DNA of 64,000 nucleotides, from contig NZ_CP115671.1 in the NCBI RefSeq assembly GCF_027886425.1, positions 1,736,001 through 1,800,000 of the forward strand. Reading direction: 5' to 3'. Source of the stretch: Brevundimonas vesicularis. Its GTDB lineage: Bacteria; Pseudomonadota; Alphaproteobacteria; Caulobacterales; Caulobacteraceae. Position numbers and translations under genes: made by a program. The notes under the pieces are model-generated. The model saw only the letters and a program-made list of their open reading frames with translations. It searched no databases and was not told the origin of the DNA. This document shows positions 7,227 to 16,104 of this stretch, piece by piece. Numbering within the stretch: the first letter of the stretch is position 1; every line of letters starts with the position of its first letter.

Positions 7227-7426
7227 TCCGCCACCCCATCACCGGCGCCCTGGCCAATCCCGAATGGGATGGCGTCAGGGAGCGCTGGAACGAGCGGCAT
7301 TGCAACGCCGTCCTCGCCGCCAGCCGGGCCGCGCCGAAGTCCCGCCGCTACCCCGTCAACCTGATCCGCGCCGTGTTCGTCCTCGGCATCGGCCTTCTCG
7401 TCCTAGGGGCGCTCTGGTCGCTGTGA
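7223..7426 (+). CDS. Small membrane protein, 67 aa
   Basis: One clear C-terminal membrane helix (LIRAVFVLGIGLLVLGALW) after a charged N-terminal half. ATGA overlap with the preceding gene and GTGA overlap with the next. Possibly an early inner-membrane accessory protein. Confidence 0.65.
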   Translation: MIRHPITGALANPEWDGVRERWNERHCNAVLAASRAAPKSRRYPVNLIRAVFVLGIGLLVLGALWSL

Positions 7427-7500
7427 TCGCCTTCCAAATCCTCGTCGCGGCCGTGGGCCTGCTGGCGATCTTCTCAATCCCGGTTCGGAGGAAGCCTTGA
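7423..7500 (+). CDS. 25-aa membrane peptide, GTG start
   Basis: Essentially one membrane helix (AFQILVAAVGLLAIFSIPV) with a basic end. GTG overlaps the preceding TGA; its own TGA overlaps the TTG of the exonuclease gene. The double overlap and the GGAGGA inside its end argue that the frame is used, though it could merely be a leader carrying the next ribosome-binding site. Confidence 0.45.
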   Translation: MIAFQILVAAVGLLAIFSIPVRRKP

Positions 7501-8501
7501 GCCTTTCCAACCCCCTACCGCTGCCACCTCCCGGCAAGGTTTCGGTCCCAGGCGTCTATGCGCTGTCGATGGCCGAGTATCACGGCGACCTGTGCGTCGG
7601 CCCGTCGATCTCGTCGTCAGGCCTCCGCACGATCTGGAGCCAGTCGCCGGCGCACTATTTCCACGCCAGCCCCTACAATCCGGCGGGCTTCGTCCTGCAG
7701 GTCGTGGACGGGGTCGAGGTCATGGTCCCCAGGGATCAGCCCGAGCGCCCGCACTTCTCCATCGGGAAGGCTGCGCACCATCTGCTGTATCTCGGCCGGA
7801 AAGGCTTCGACGCTGAGTTCGTCATCCGCCCTTCGAAGTGGAAGGACTGGCGCACAGACGCGGCGAAGGAGTGGAAGGCCGAGCAGATCAAGGCTGGCCT
7901 GACGATCATCACCGACGCCGAGCTCGAAGCGATCACCGGCATGGCCCGTTCGCTGGGCGCCCACCCGCTGGTTAAGTCGGGCATCCTCGACGGCGCCGTG
8001 GAGCGATCCCTGATCTTCAAGGACGAGAAGACGGGCGCATGGCTCAAGAGCCGCCCCGACAACATCCCGTCGTCGTCTGGCCTGTTCGCTGATCTGAAAA
8101 CCGCCGACAGCGTGTCGGACGACAGCCTGGAGCGCTCGCTGGCCAACTACGGATATCACATGCAGGCCGCGCTGGTCGGCATGGCCTCTGAGGCTGTTCT
8201 CGGCCGCCCCATGGAAGAGTTCGCCCTGGTCTGGGTCGAGAAGGCCCCGCCGCATTGCGTCCGCGTGACCGTGCTGACCGGCGCCGATCTGGAGCGCGGG
8301 CGGATGCAGTTGCGCCGTTCCATCGATCAGTTCGCCGAGTGCGTTGCGACAGGCGAATGGCCGGGCCCAGGCGGAACGCGCCGCGACGCCGAATATCTGA
8401 CCCTGCCGCCGTGGGCCGCCAAGCGGATCGACGAGCGCCTTGAGATCGCCGCCGCCGAGGCCAGCGACAACGACAACACCCCGAACAAGGAAGCTGCCTG
8501 A
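7497..8501 (+). CDS. RecE-like exonuclease (DUF3799, PD-(D/E)XK)
   Basis: 334 aa. N-terminal MAEYHGD....ISSSGLRTIWSQSPAHYF and FSIGKAAHHLLY are hallmark openings of the DUF3799/exonuclease VIII group. The catalytic core is SRPDNIP...FADLKTADS (Asp, then DLK) followed by YGYHMQAALV with the QhxxY-like Gln. Digests 5' ends to expose ssDNA for the adjacent Bet-like annealing protein. TTG start is taken because GGAGGA lies seven bases upstream and the TTGA overlap matches the operon style. Confidence 0.85.
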   Translation: MSLSNPLPLPPPGKVSVPGVYALSMAEYHGDLCVGPSISSSGLRTIWSQSPAHYFHASPYNPAGFVLQVVDGVEVMVPRDQPERPHFSIGKAAHHLLYLGRKGFDAEFVIRPSKWKDWRTDAAKEWKAEQIKAGLTIITDAELEAITGMARSLGAHPLVKSGILDGAVERSLIFKDEKTGAWLKSRPDNIPSSSGLFADLKTADSVSDDSLERSLANYGYHMQAALVGMASEAVLGRPMEEFALVWVEKAPPHCVRVTVLTGADLERGRMQLRRSIDQFAECVATGEWPGPGGTRRDAEYLTLPPWAAKRIDERLEIAAAEASDNDNTPNKEAA

Positions 8502-9603
8502 TGAATGCCGTCGCCATCCAAGGGCCGCGTCTGCCCTATCACCCCGCCATCGCCGAGCGCTTTCCGGGTGTCGATCAGTCGTCGTGGCGCGTCCTCACCG
8601 ATGCCGTGTTCCCGGCCGCCGAGCGCCCCGAGAGCATCATCATGGCTCTGGCCTACTGCCGGGCCCGCAATCTCGACATCTTTAAGAAGCCTGTCCAGAT
8701 CGTCCCGATCTACGACCGCAAACGCGGCGGGATGGTCGACACCGTCTGGCCTGGCATTGCCGAGCTGCGCACGACGGCCATGCGCACCGGATCGTTCGCC
8801 GGCTTCGAAGACACCGAATACGGACCGATGGTCGAGGAGAAGCTCGGGGGCGTCGACGTCCGCTATCCCGAGTGGGCGCAATGCACGGTCTATCGCCTGA
8901 TCGCCGGGCAGCGCGTCGCCTTCGTCGGTCCGAAGACCTACTGGATCGAGACCTACGCCACCGCCAAGCGCGACACGAAAGCCCCGAACAGCATGTGGGC
9001 CAAGCGTCCGCGTGGTCAGCTGGAAAAGTGCGCCGAGGCTGCCGCGCTCCGTCGGGCATTCCCCGAAGAGATCGGCAATGAATACGCGGCGGAAGAGGTC
9101 GAGGGCCAGGCCTTCGGCTCTGTCCGCGATGTGACCAACCGCCCGGCGCCCAACTTGGCAGCCCGTCTCGCCGCGCCGACCGATGGCCCGCGCGAAGGCT
9201 TCACGACCGTGCATGGCGAGCAGGGCTTCGACCCGCGCGACCCCGACAATCAGATTCCAGATTTCGAGGCGGCCCCTCCGACGCCTCGGAACAGCCCGCG
9301 TCCGACGGTGCCTCCGACCAGACCGACGCGGGCGAAACCTTCCCCGGTGATCTCCCCATCACTGGAGGAGGCCAGACAGCCGGGCCCGCTGAGGCCAACG
9401 CCGTTGAAGGAACGGGCTCGGCTGTCGATGTCATCGCTTGGGCCGACAAGCTGATCGAAGACCTGCCGTTCATGCGGCCGGAGCAGATTGCGCATCTGGA
9501 GCAGGACCGGAAAGAGCTGGCGAAGTTTGCCATCCTGAAGGCGACCGACCTCAGCAAGGCGAAGGCGCTGGAAGCCGCCATCATCGCTGCGAAGGAGGGC
9601 TGA
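8501..9603 (+). CDS. bet: Bet/RecT-like ssDNA-annealing protein (copy A, frameshifted)
   Basis: Copy A of the recombinase gene. The frame breaks at the C run 9273-9276 (four C; the other copy has five), so this copy reads only 317 aa with a scrambled tail. The conserved annealing domain (residues about 15-200) is intact here. See 62449-63552 for the complete product. Confidence 0.85.
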
Positions 9604-9605
9604 GC

Positions 9606-10319
9606 ATGGTCGTTCTTCGCGTCATCGACTTCGAGACGACGGGCATGGAGCCGCCGGCCGAAGTGGTGGAGGTCGGATACTGCGACCTGATCGGCTCAGG
9701 CGACGACCCCAGCGAATGGACTGTCGGCAGCCCGGTTTCGTGGCTTTGCGGCGTGCAGTCCATTCCGCCCGAAACGCGAGCTGTCCACCACATCAGCGCG
9801 GCCGAGGTCGCCGGTCTCGCATCCTTCGCGGACACCCGAGCGCGACTGTTCGAAGGTGATCCGGTCTTGTCGGCTATCGTCGCTCACAACCTGGACTTTG
9901 AGAACCGCTTCCTCGGCGACCACGGCGCCCACTCGATCTGTACGTTGAAAGCGGCCCTTCGGGTCTGGCCAGACGCCCCGGCCCATTCGAACGGCGTGCT
10001 ACGCTACTGGCTGGAAGATCGCGGCCTGCTGACCCTGGACCACGACACGGCCATGCCGCCGCACCGGGCCGGGCCTGACGCCTATGTCACCGCCCATATC
10101 CTCAAGGCGCTCTTCGCAGCCGGCGCGACCGATCAGGATCTGGTCGCCTGGACGAAGGAGCCGCGCGTGCTTCCGACGTGCCCGATCGGCAAGTTCCGGG
10201 GCAAGCCGTGGCCCGAGGTCGACGCCGGCTTCCTGTCGTGGATGCTGGCCCAGCCGAGCATGGAGGCGGACCTGAAGTGGAACGCCCAGCGCGAGCTTGA
10301 TCGGAGGGCGGGACGATGA
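9606..10319 (+). CDS. DnaQ-like 3'-5' exonuclease with DUF3820 tail
   Basis: 237 aa. ExoI motif VIDFETTG (D8, E10), ExoII AHNLDFE, and ExoIII HRAGPDAYVT give the DEDDh set. The C-terminal 55 residues (LPTCPIGKFRGKPWPEVD...FLSWMLAQ) match the DUF3820 tail often fused to phage exonucleases. Starts three bases after the Bet stop; stop overlaps the HNH gene ATG. The second copy is cut by the window edge at 64000. Confidence 0.88.
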   Translation: MVVLRVIDFETTGMEPPAEVVEVGYCDLIGSGDDPSEWTVGSPVSWLCGVQSIPPETRAVHHISAAEVAGLASFADTRARLFEGDPVLSAIVAHNLDFENRFLGDHGAHSICTLKAALRVWPDAPAHSNGVLRYWLEDRGLLTLDHDTAMPPHRAGPDAYVTAHILKALFAAGATDQDLVAWTKEPRVLPTCPIGKFRGKPWPEVDAGFLSWMLAQPSMEADLKWNAQRELDRRAGR

Positions 10320-10720
10320 CTGCCGTCGAGATTCAGAAGCGCGCCGTCAGCAAGTCCCGACGCGACGCCGTGATCGAAGGGCAGGGCGGCATCTGCAAGC
10401 GCTCCTACTGTGACGCGCCAGCCGTGGACGTCGATCACATCCTGCCGCTCTGGTCTGGCGGGTCAAACGCCAACGACAACCTCGAAGCCCTCTGCGTCGA
10501 CTGCCACAAGCAGAAGACGGCGGCCGAGGCAAAGGCGCGCGGCAAGGTGAAGCGCTTGGCTGGCGAAACCGGCACTAATCGCGTTCGCAGGCCCATCCAA
10601 TCGCGGGGCTTCGGCTCCGTCTCCCGCGGCTTCGACGGCAAGATAAAGCTGACGAAGAAGGCCGCTCGGACCCAGGCCGCGAACGATGGCGCCGCCTCTT
10701 CCTCCAACAGGGAGGGCTAG
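10316..10720 (+). CDS. HNH endonuclease
   Basis: 134 aa. CKRSYCDAPAVDVDHILPLWSG then NLEALCVDCHKQKT carries the HNH beta-beta-alpha metal motif with the paired Cys that bind structural zinc. Basic C-terminal tail. In siphophages HNH proteins often assist terminase, but this one lies among recombination genes, so a role in DNA processing is equally possible. Confidence 0.85.
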   Translation: MTAVEIQKRAVSKSRRDAVIEGQGGICKRSYCDAPAVDVDHILPLWSGGSNANDNLEALCVDCHKQKTAAEAKARGKVKRLAGETGTNRVRRPIQSRGFGSVSRGFDGKIKLTKKAARTQAANDGAASSSNREG

Positions 10721-10723
10721 AGG

Positions 10724-11836
10724 ATGGGCGTGACGATCTTGATCGGTGACGTCCGTGACCGGCTGCGCGAAATGCCAGCGGACTCTGTGGACTGCGTCGT
10801 GACCTCGCCGCCCTATTGGGGCCTTCGCGACTATGGCGTCGACGGGCAGATCGGCCTTGAGCCGACGCTCGGCGAGCACCTGTCCGTCATGGTCGGAGTG
10901 TTCGAAGAGGTTCGCCGCGTCCTGAAGCCGACGGGCACCCTCTGGCTGAACTACGGCGACTGCTACGCCACTTCGCCGAACGGACGAAGCGCGGCCGACA
11001 CGAAGGCGGCGGGTACGGATGACCGGACGTTCCGCGACAAGCCGTTCTCGACCATCCAGGGCGTGCTGAAGGCGAAAGACCTCTGCATGGTCCCGAACCG
11101 GCTGGCCATCGCCCTGCAGGAGGCGGGCTGGTGGGTCCGCTCGGAGATCATCTGGGCCAAGCCGAACCCGATGCCCGAGAGCATCAATGACCGGCCGGCG
11201 ACATCGCACGAAAAGATCTTCCTGCTGAGCCGGGCGCCTCGATACCACTACGACGGGGACGCGGTGCGGCAGGGTCTCGCCACGGCGTCTGTTTCGCGGC
11301 TGGCCCAAGACATTGAAGCGCAGGGCGGGTCCGATAGGGCGAACGGAGGCACGCGACCCGAACGACCAATGAAGGCTGTCCGGGGTCGTTCCACGCATGG
11401 TCGTCACACCCTTGGTTCCGCTGTTCCGGAGGCAGAACGTCGAGAAAAAATCCGCGCGGCGGACGTTGCTGGGCCGCGCCATGCTGGTCACATCAACCAT
11501 ACCGGCATCGAGCAGACGCCACGCGGCGAGGGCCGGAACCTCCGCAACTATGAACCGGCGCCCGTTCAGGTCTGGCCCATCGCCACGCGTCCGTTCAGTG
11601 AGGCCCACTTCGCCACGTTTCCGCCCGAGCTTGCCGAACGTTGCCTGCAGGCGGGCTGCCCCGCCGGCGGAACCGTCCTCGACCCCTTCGGCGGCGCCGG
11701 GACCACGGCCCTTGTCGCTGACCGCATGGGCCTCGACTGCACCATCATCGAACTGAACCCCGAATACGCCGAGATCGCGCGCCGTCGCATCTCGACCGAG
11801 CAGGGCATGTTCCAAGCCATAGAGGTCGCCGCCTGA
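10724..11836 (+). CDS. DNA methyltransferase, SPPYW type (N4-C or N6-A)
   Basis: 370 aa. Motif IV TSPPYW at residues 27-32 is followed far downstream by motif I DPFGGAGTT (about 321-329) and IELNPEYAEIARRR: the beta-class order of permuted amino-methyltransferases. SPPYW is usual for N4-cytosine enzymes but also occurs in N6-adenine ones; the substrate cannot be told from sequence. It lacks the DPPYNL form of CcrM. Probably protects phage DNA against host restriction. Confidence 0.85.
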   Translation: MGVTILIGDVRDRLREMPADSVDCVVTSPPYWGLRDYGVDGQIGLEPTLGEHLSVMVGVFEEVRRVLKPTGTLWLNYGDCYATSPNGRSAADTKAAGTDDRTFRDKPFSTIQGVLKAKDLCMVPNRLAIALQEAGWWVRSEIIWAKPNPMPESINDRPATSHEKIFLLSRAPRYHYDGDAVRQGLATASVSRLAQDIEAQGGSDRANGGTRPERPMKAVRGRSTHGRHTLGSAVPEAERREKIRAADVAGPRHAGHINHTGIEQTPRGEGRNLRNYEPAPVQVWPIATRPFSEAHFATFPPELAERCLQAGCPAGGTVLDPFGGAGTTALVADRMGLDCTIIELNPEYAEIARRRISTEQGMFQAIEVAA

Positions 11837-11946
11837 TGTCTGACCAGACCATCACATCGCTGATCGAGAAGCTGGAAGGGGCGAGCATCATCGACACCGT
11901 CGAGGGCCGGTTGATCCTCCGCGCCCAATCGGAGGCCCGCGTCTGA
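11836..11946 (+). CDS. 36-aa small protein
   Basis: MSDQTITSLIEKLEGAS opening resembles the N-terminus of small phage proteins that usually run longer, so this may be a truncated or frameshifted remnant. TGATG overlap with the methyltransferase stop. The next 165 bases to 12111 hold no convincing gene. Confidence 0.4.
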   Translation: MSDQTITSLIEKLEGASIIDTVEGRLILRAQSEARV

Positions 11947-12111
11947 TGGGGAGAAGCAGGGACAACCAAACAACGCGCGGCTGATCGCTGAACTGCAAGC
12001 CGTGACACTCGGCATCCACCTCGTCGGCCTGGATCGACTGCCCGAGGTGATGAATGCGAACCGTCCGAGCCCCACCGGAGAAGACAGCCCCGCAAATGAG
12101 GGGAGGCGTAG

Positions 12112-12903
12112 ATGGCGAAGCTCACGAAGCCGCAGATCAAGGCCCACGTGCGGGCGCTTGGGTATTTGAAACAAGACAGGCTGACGGAAGAAGAGCGGGA
12201 GTTTGTGTTCGATAACTGGCAGGAATCCGCAAATCACGTGAACAGCGCGGCGGGCGCCTTCTTCACACCACTCGACATGGCCTGGACGTTTGAGCTTGAG
12301 GTGGGCGGCCCGCGCGTGCTCGACCTATGTGCTGGTATCGGCGTGCTGTCCTACGCCGTCTATCAGCGGCGGTGCTGGGTGAACTCAGGTCCAACGCCGC
12401 AGATCACGTGCGTCGAGATCAATCCTGACTATGCGGCTATCGGCCAGAAGCTCCTCCCGGAGGCGACTTGGATCATCGCCGATGCGATGTCAGATCTGGA
12501 CATCGGCCGGTTTGATTGGGTCATCAGCAACCCGCCGTTCGGCCGCCTGAATGGCATAGGCGATTTTGACCTCGCCATCGTCGAGCGCGCCGAGCGCTAC
12601 GCAGACAACGCCACCTTCATTCTTCCTGCTGGATCGGTGCCTTGGGCCTACAGCGGTAGGCCCAGTTTCGAGCCAGACAGCCGAAGCGAGAAGGCCAAAC
12701 GCTTCCGCGATCGAACGAAGATCGACCTGACCCCAAACTGCGGCATCGACTGCTCCGTCTGGGCCGGCGACTGGCGCGGCGCGGCTCCCAAAGTCGAGAT
12801 CGCCCTCGCTGATTACGCGGAGGCACGTTCGCTCCGCACACCGACTATCATCGCCGACCATCACAATGATGGTCAGCTTAGCCTCTTCGGAGCCGCAGCA
12901 TGA
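12112..12903 (+). CDS. Class I methyltransferase, NPPF type (N6-adenine-like)
   Basis: 263 aa. Motif I VLDLCAGIG at residues 69-77, acidic VEINPDYAAIG after it, and catalytic motif IV NPPF at 140-143 in the usual alpha/gamma order. AFFTPLDMAWTF before motif I is like Type I/II N6-adenine methylases. No specificity domain is obvious. Second methyltransferase of the rightward operon; ATGA overlap with the next gene. Confidence 0.82.
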   Translation: MAKLTKPQIKAHVRALGYLKQDRLTEEEREFVFDNWQESANHVNSAAGAFFTPLDMAWTFELEVGGPRVLDLCAGIGVLSYAVYQRRCWVNSGPTPQITCVEINPDYAAIGQKLLPEATWIIADAMSDLDIGRFDWVISNPPFGRLNGIGDFDLAIVERAERYADNATFILPAGSVPWAYSGRPSFEPDSRSEKAKRFRDRTKIDLTPNCGIDCSVWAGDWRGAAPKVEIALADYAEARSLRTPTIIADHHNDGQLSLFGAAA

Positions 12904-13172
12904 CCGCGACCCAAGCCCCCACACCCGGCCCGCTGGACTGGACCACATGGAGCGGAGGACCGCGCCCGCACCCGCCCGCAACGCGCGTTCGCGTCCGTTA
13001 CCGCGACGGCACGGAAGACGAAGGTGCGAGCGCATTCTGCGACTGGTTGCACAGCCCACGTCGCACCGATCCGAAAGATGTGGTGGCCTACAAGATCGTC
13101 AGGGAAGCCCCCACCGCTCCGGTCAAAGCGAGCGGGTCGGAGGGGAGGCCGTCGGGCCGGGCGGATGGTTGA
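12900..13172 (+). CDS. Hypothetical protein, 90 aa
   Basis: The core TRVRVRYRDGTEDEG ... DVVAYKIV matches a common small phage protein pattern (W..GG, RDG, IVAYK). Function unknown. Linked to neighbours by ATGA and TTGA overlaps. Confidence 0.65.
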   Translation: MTATQAPTPGPLDWTTWSGGPRPHPPATRVRVRYRDGTEDEGASAFCDWLHSPRRTDPKDVVAYKIVREAPTAPVKASGSEGRPSGRADG

Positions 13173-13984
13173 TCCGTGAAAGCGACGGCGGCTGGCTTTG
13201 GACCGGAACGCGGATCGCCGCTGTCGCCGCCCTGACCGAAGGCCATGAGGTTGTAGCCCTCCACCCCCAACCGAGCGGCTTCCTGGCGACCTTAACTGAC
13301 GACCAGCGGGCGGTGGCTCTGGCGCACACTGGCAACGACACGCACCCCCAACCGAGCGGAGAGACGCGGAAGGCGGCGGCGCGGCTAGAAGACCGGCTTA
13401 ATGCACGTCGGATGAAGGCCAGAGATGAGGCCCGCAACCTTGTTCCTCAAAGCAAACGCGCGACATGGGTTGAAGACAGCCTGTCGAGCGCGGCTGTCGA
13501 GGTTCCTTATGCTGACCTTCTCGCCCTCCTATCCGCCCGCTCCGCCTTGGGAGGCCAGCAGGGGGAGTTCCTTGGTCATCTGGTCGCGCCGAAATCTGGT
13601 GTCGGCATGGTCTTCGTTCCGAAGGGCGAACCTGTCCCGCTGATGGCCGGTCGAGGCTCTGTGACGCCAGTTTATTCCGGTCCTCAGAACGTCACCACCC
13701 CCGCCCGAGCCGAGGCCCAGGACGAACAGCCAGACATCACGCCCTACACCGAAGACCTGAAAGGCCTGAAGGCGGCTATGCAAGCCGAGGCCGAGGACGA
13801 AGGGGCGGCGGGGGAGCCTGTGGCGTGGCGCTACAGGGTCAATGGCGAAACACCGTGGAGGCTGTCAGATCAGGAGCCACGAAAAGACCTGGAATGGCCG
13901 GAAGTCCAGCCCCTCTACGCCCACCCATCCCCGCCCCCGCCGCCGATGCCGACAGGGTGCTGCAAGACTTGGCTGATCGCGTGA
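13169..13984 (+). CDS. Hypothetical phage protein, 271 aa, TTG start
   Basis: Starts MIRESDGGWLWTGTRIAAVA after a TTG that overlaps the preceding TGA. Residues about 225-255 (EPVAWRYRVNGETPWRL ... EVQPLYAHP) match a recurrent phage motif. The run to the stop (PPPPPMPTGCCKTW) looks out of frame: adding one C in 13929-13932 would join it to the next ORF as HPSPAPAADADRVLQDLADR. Function unknown. Confidence 0.55.
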   Translation: MIRESDGGWLWTGTRIAAVAALTEGHEVVALHPQPSGFLATLTDDQRAVALAHTGNDTHPQPSGETRKAAARLEDRLNARRMKARDEARNLVPQSKRATWVEDSLSSAAVEVPYADLLALLSARSALGGQQGEFLGHLVAPKSGVGMVFVPKGEPVPLMAGRGSVTPVYSGPQNVTTPARAEAQDEQPDITPYTEDLKGLKAAMQAEAEDEGAAGEPVAWRYRVNGETPWRLSDQEPRKDLEWPEVQPLYAHPSPPPPPMPTGCCKTWLIA

Positions 13985-14091
13985 CGGCAGAAGTGAAGCG
14001 CGGTGCTGACGGTTCGTTTGTTCAGGCCTTGGGTGCGCTTTCCAACATCGAGGCGATGGTTCTCGCCACCCTGAAATCGGAGGGGAGGTAG
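13981..14091 (+). CDS. Possible C-terminus of the preceding gene, or 36-aa ORF
   Basis: GTG at 13981 overlaps the preceding TGA, giving VTAEVKRGADGSFVQALGAL. The same frame reads sensibly upstream as ADADRVLQDLADRV, which favours it being the natural end of the 13169 gene after a one-base homopolymer error. Either way it is probably coding. Confidence 0.45.
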   Translation: MTAEVKRGADGSFVQALGALSNIEAMVLATLKSEGR

Positions 14092-14322
14092 ATGGCCCGC
14101 TATACCGCCGACGCGGAGACGCGGGAAATGGGCCGCAAGATCGTTCACTACGACGCGCCTGGCATAATGGGCTGGCAGACATTGTGCGGTCATGTGGATC
14201 GCACCGATTACCGCTGGAAAAAGACCAGAGAGAAGGTCGATTGCCGTGCCTGTCTTTCCATCGTCGCGCACGCCGCCGCCCTGAAATCGACCGCCGCGAA
14301 GGAAGGGGAGAGTGATGGCTGA
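14092..14322 (+). CDS. Small Cys-rich protein, 76 aa
   Basis: WQTLCGHVDRTDY and KVDCRACLSIVAHA provide Cys-His-Cys-Cys ligands likely to hold one zinc. Similar layouts occur in small phage zinc-ribbon proteins. Follows a GGAGG site. Function unknown. Confidence 0.65.
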   Translation: MARYTADAETREMGRKIVHYDAPGIMGWQTLCGHVDRTDYRWKKTREKVDCRACLSIVAHAAALKSTAAKEGESDG

Positions 14323-14542
14323 GAAGTGGCAATCAATCGGCGGCGCAGACCGAGACATGTTCTTGGTCGGCAAGGACTGGACTGGCCCCGAAAATGTCGA
14401 GGCGATTTTGAGCGACAACGACGACATCTTGTCTATGCGCGCAATCTTCACCAAGCCCGATGGAACCCGCATTCTAGCAATCCGCAAGCATTTGGCGCGC
14501 TCAGTAAAGCACGTCTTTCAGAAAATGGAGCCCTTCCCTTGA
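14315..14542 (+). CDS. Hypothetical protein, 75 aa
   Basis: Starts MAEKWQSIGGADRDMFLVGK; small alpha/beta protein, not recognised. ATG at 14315 has GGGGAG four bases upstream and is preferred to the GTG at 14312. TTGA overlap with the next gene. Confidence 0.6.
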   Translation: MAEKWQSIGGADRDMFLVGKDWTGPENVEAILSDNDDILSMRAIFTKPDGTRILAIRKHLARSVKHVFQKMEPFP

Positions 14543-15431
14543 CCGCCCCCTCTAACGCGAACACGTCGGGGCTGGAGTTGGTCGATCTGAACGGGCTGCT
14601 GCATCAGGCTTGGGAGCGCCTTCACCGATCCGATGCAGACGTACCGGGCGCGCTCGTCGTACTGAACGCCCTGCACGTTGCCCTAGAAGCGCCCCTCGTC
14701 ACCGCCGCATCCGCTCAAGCCGAGATCACTTCGCTTGCTGAGGCTGTTCGGCGCGCAGAGGCGAACGAAACGATCTGGAGCGACTTGGCAGATGAGTGGA
14801 AAGCCAAGGCCGAGGCCGCTGATCGGATCATAGTCCAGCAATCAGCCTGTGCTTCTGAATGGCAGGTCCGAGCCACCGCAGCCGAAGCCCGAGCGGATAG
14901 GCTGGCGAAAGCGTTGGAGGCGGCTCGCGGGACATTGGATGCGATTGATTGTCCGCTGACCACAGATCGAACCGTCGCGGGCGCTGCAAAACACGCGGTG
15001 AAGCGCATCGACGCCGCCCTACACCCAGGACACGCCCCAATGACCCAGACCCCCACCGATGCGCTGCGCCTGGTGCCTGTAAGGGCCACACCGCAGCAAC
15101 TAGAAACCGCCGCGTTCAACCTGTCCGCTGAGATCGGCGCGGCAGAGGCCATGAAACTCGGGCCACATATCGAACGGGCATATGAGCTTCTTGTCGCAGC
15201 CGCCCCCGCATCGCCGCTGCCAGGGGCGGGTGGCAGGACATCAGCACCGCGCCTCGACAGGAGCGCGTCATGCTCGGACACAAGGATTTCAAAGGCTGGT
15301 TCTGCCTCGCGATCTGCAATGCCCTTGGTGAGTGGTCCTACGATGACCGGCCTTGGGGGCAACAGGATGCGCCCGACAAAGAGGCCACCCACTGGATGCC
15401 GCTTCCCGCCGCCCCGACAGGTGACGCATGA
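14539..15431 (+). CDS. Coiled-coil protein with DUF551 C-terminus (frameshifted)
   Basis: Repaired product about 297 aa, TTG start. Residues about 45-150 are a long helical Ala/Glu/Arg region; LRLVPVRATPQQLETAAF starts a second module; the end, in another frame, reads GWQDISTAPRQERVMLG and THWMPLPAAP, the signature of DUF551. One G missing from 15223-15226 explains the break. The repaired stop overlaps the next ATG (ATGA), as its neighbours do. DUF551 is common in phage accessory operons; role unknown. Confidence 0.6.
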
Positions 15432-15886
15432 CCGACCATATCGGTGAAGCCACCAAAAAGGTCATCGACCTAGACGCGCTGGAGAAGCTGGCGGATGAGG
15501 CGGGTGGGAAGTCATGGACACTTGGAGGTGGCGGATTCGTGGTCGAAGGTGATCGGCCTATTGCCGATTTTCTGGCTCAGACTGATCCCGAAGACTGGAA
15601 ATCTGCTCCAAGCCTTGGCGATGCATTTGAACGCGCAAAGTTTGTAGCAGCCGCCAACCCCGCCACCATCAAAGCCCTGATCGCTGAACTGAAGGAGGCG
15701 AGGGCTATTATCGCCGAAACAGTCGAAGAGTTCGGCTGCACTATAGACCTCTACAATAGGCATGGTCCTCACTGGACCAGCGCAGACGGCGAGATGTTCT
15801 ACGTTGGCGTCGTTCTTGACCGCGAACCGCTTATCGAAAGAGGACGCGCCTTCCTCGCCCGCAATGGGAAGGGGGAGAGGAAATGA
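15428..15886 (+). CDS. Ead/Ea22-like hypothetical protein, 152 aa
   Basis: Contains FVAAANPATIKALIAELKEARA, the AxNPxxIxxLLxxL pattern of Ead/Ea22-like phage proteins. Ea22 is a lambda early non-essential gene linked to lysogeny development. Role here is inferred from that pattern only. Confidence 0.6.
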   Translation: MTDHIGEATKKVIDLDALEKLADEAGGKSWTLGGGGFVVEGDRPIADFLAQTDPEDWKSAPSLGDAFERAKFVAAANPATIKALIAELKEARAIIAETVEEFGCTIDLYNRHGPHWTSADGEMFYVGVVLDREPLIERGRAFLARNGKGERK

Positions 15887-16104
15887 ACGACGTGACCGTA
15901 TTGGACCCAACCCGTTCGGCCTGGGATGTGGCGCACGACCAGCAGCGGTTCGACCGGCTAGGCCTGACGCGCGACAACATCCTTTCGAAGATGGCGGAGG
16001 CCGGAACCGAGATCGCAGGCTGGGGCGCCGGCAACGAGGCCGCCGTCATGCGATTTGCCATGGCCGAGATCGTCAGGCTTCGGGCCGGGAAGGGGGAGGG
16101 ATGA
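15883..16104 (+). CDS. Hypothetical protein, 73 aa
   Basis: Starts MNDVTVLDPTRSAWDVAHDQ; helical, no family recognised. ATGA overlap with both neighbours, so firmly inside the operon. Confidence 0.65.
   Translation: MNDVTVLDPTRSAWDVAHDQQRFDRLGLTRDNILSKMAEAGTEIAGWGAGNEAAVMRFAMAEIVRLRAGKGEG

Larger units (their letters stand above)
1..10051. repeat. Terminal overlap, copy A of the circular unit
   Basis: This stretch recurs at 53948-64000 in the same orientation. Only three differences are visible: five G at 314-318 against four G at 54261-54264; TTGGGG at 2079-2084 against TTAAGGGG at 56025-56032; and four C at 9273-9276 against five C at 63221-63225. The simplest reading is a circular or circularly permuted genome written with overlapping ends, giving a unit of 53,947-53,949 bp. 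A true 10-kb tandem duplication is possible but would be odd with identical immunity genes. Confidence 0.95.

Noticed and set aside
4681..10051. Origin of replication
   Set aside because: No iteron cluster or AT-rich unwinding element was found apart from the short AT stretch at the 6.2-kb promoter.
10463..11815. Long minus-strand open frame opposite the methyltransferase
   Set aside because: High-GC shadow: the plus-strand frame carries clear methylase motifs, while the opposite frame has no recognisable domain or ribosome-binding site.
11947..12111. Coding continuation (reading GEKQGQPNNARLIAELQ)
   Set aside because: Open frame without a start codon or ribosome-binding site; it might be the lost end of the 36-aa gene but no single-base repair makes a recognisable protein.
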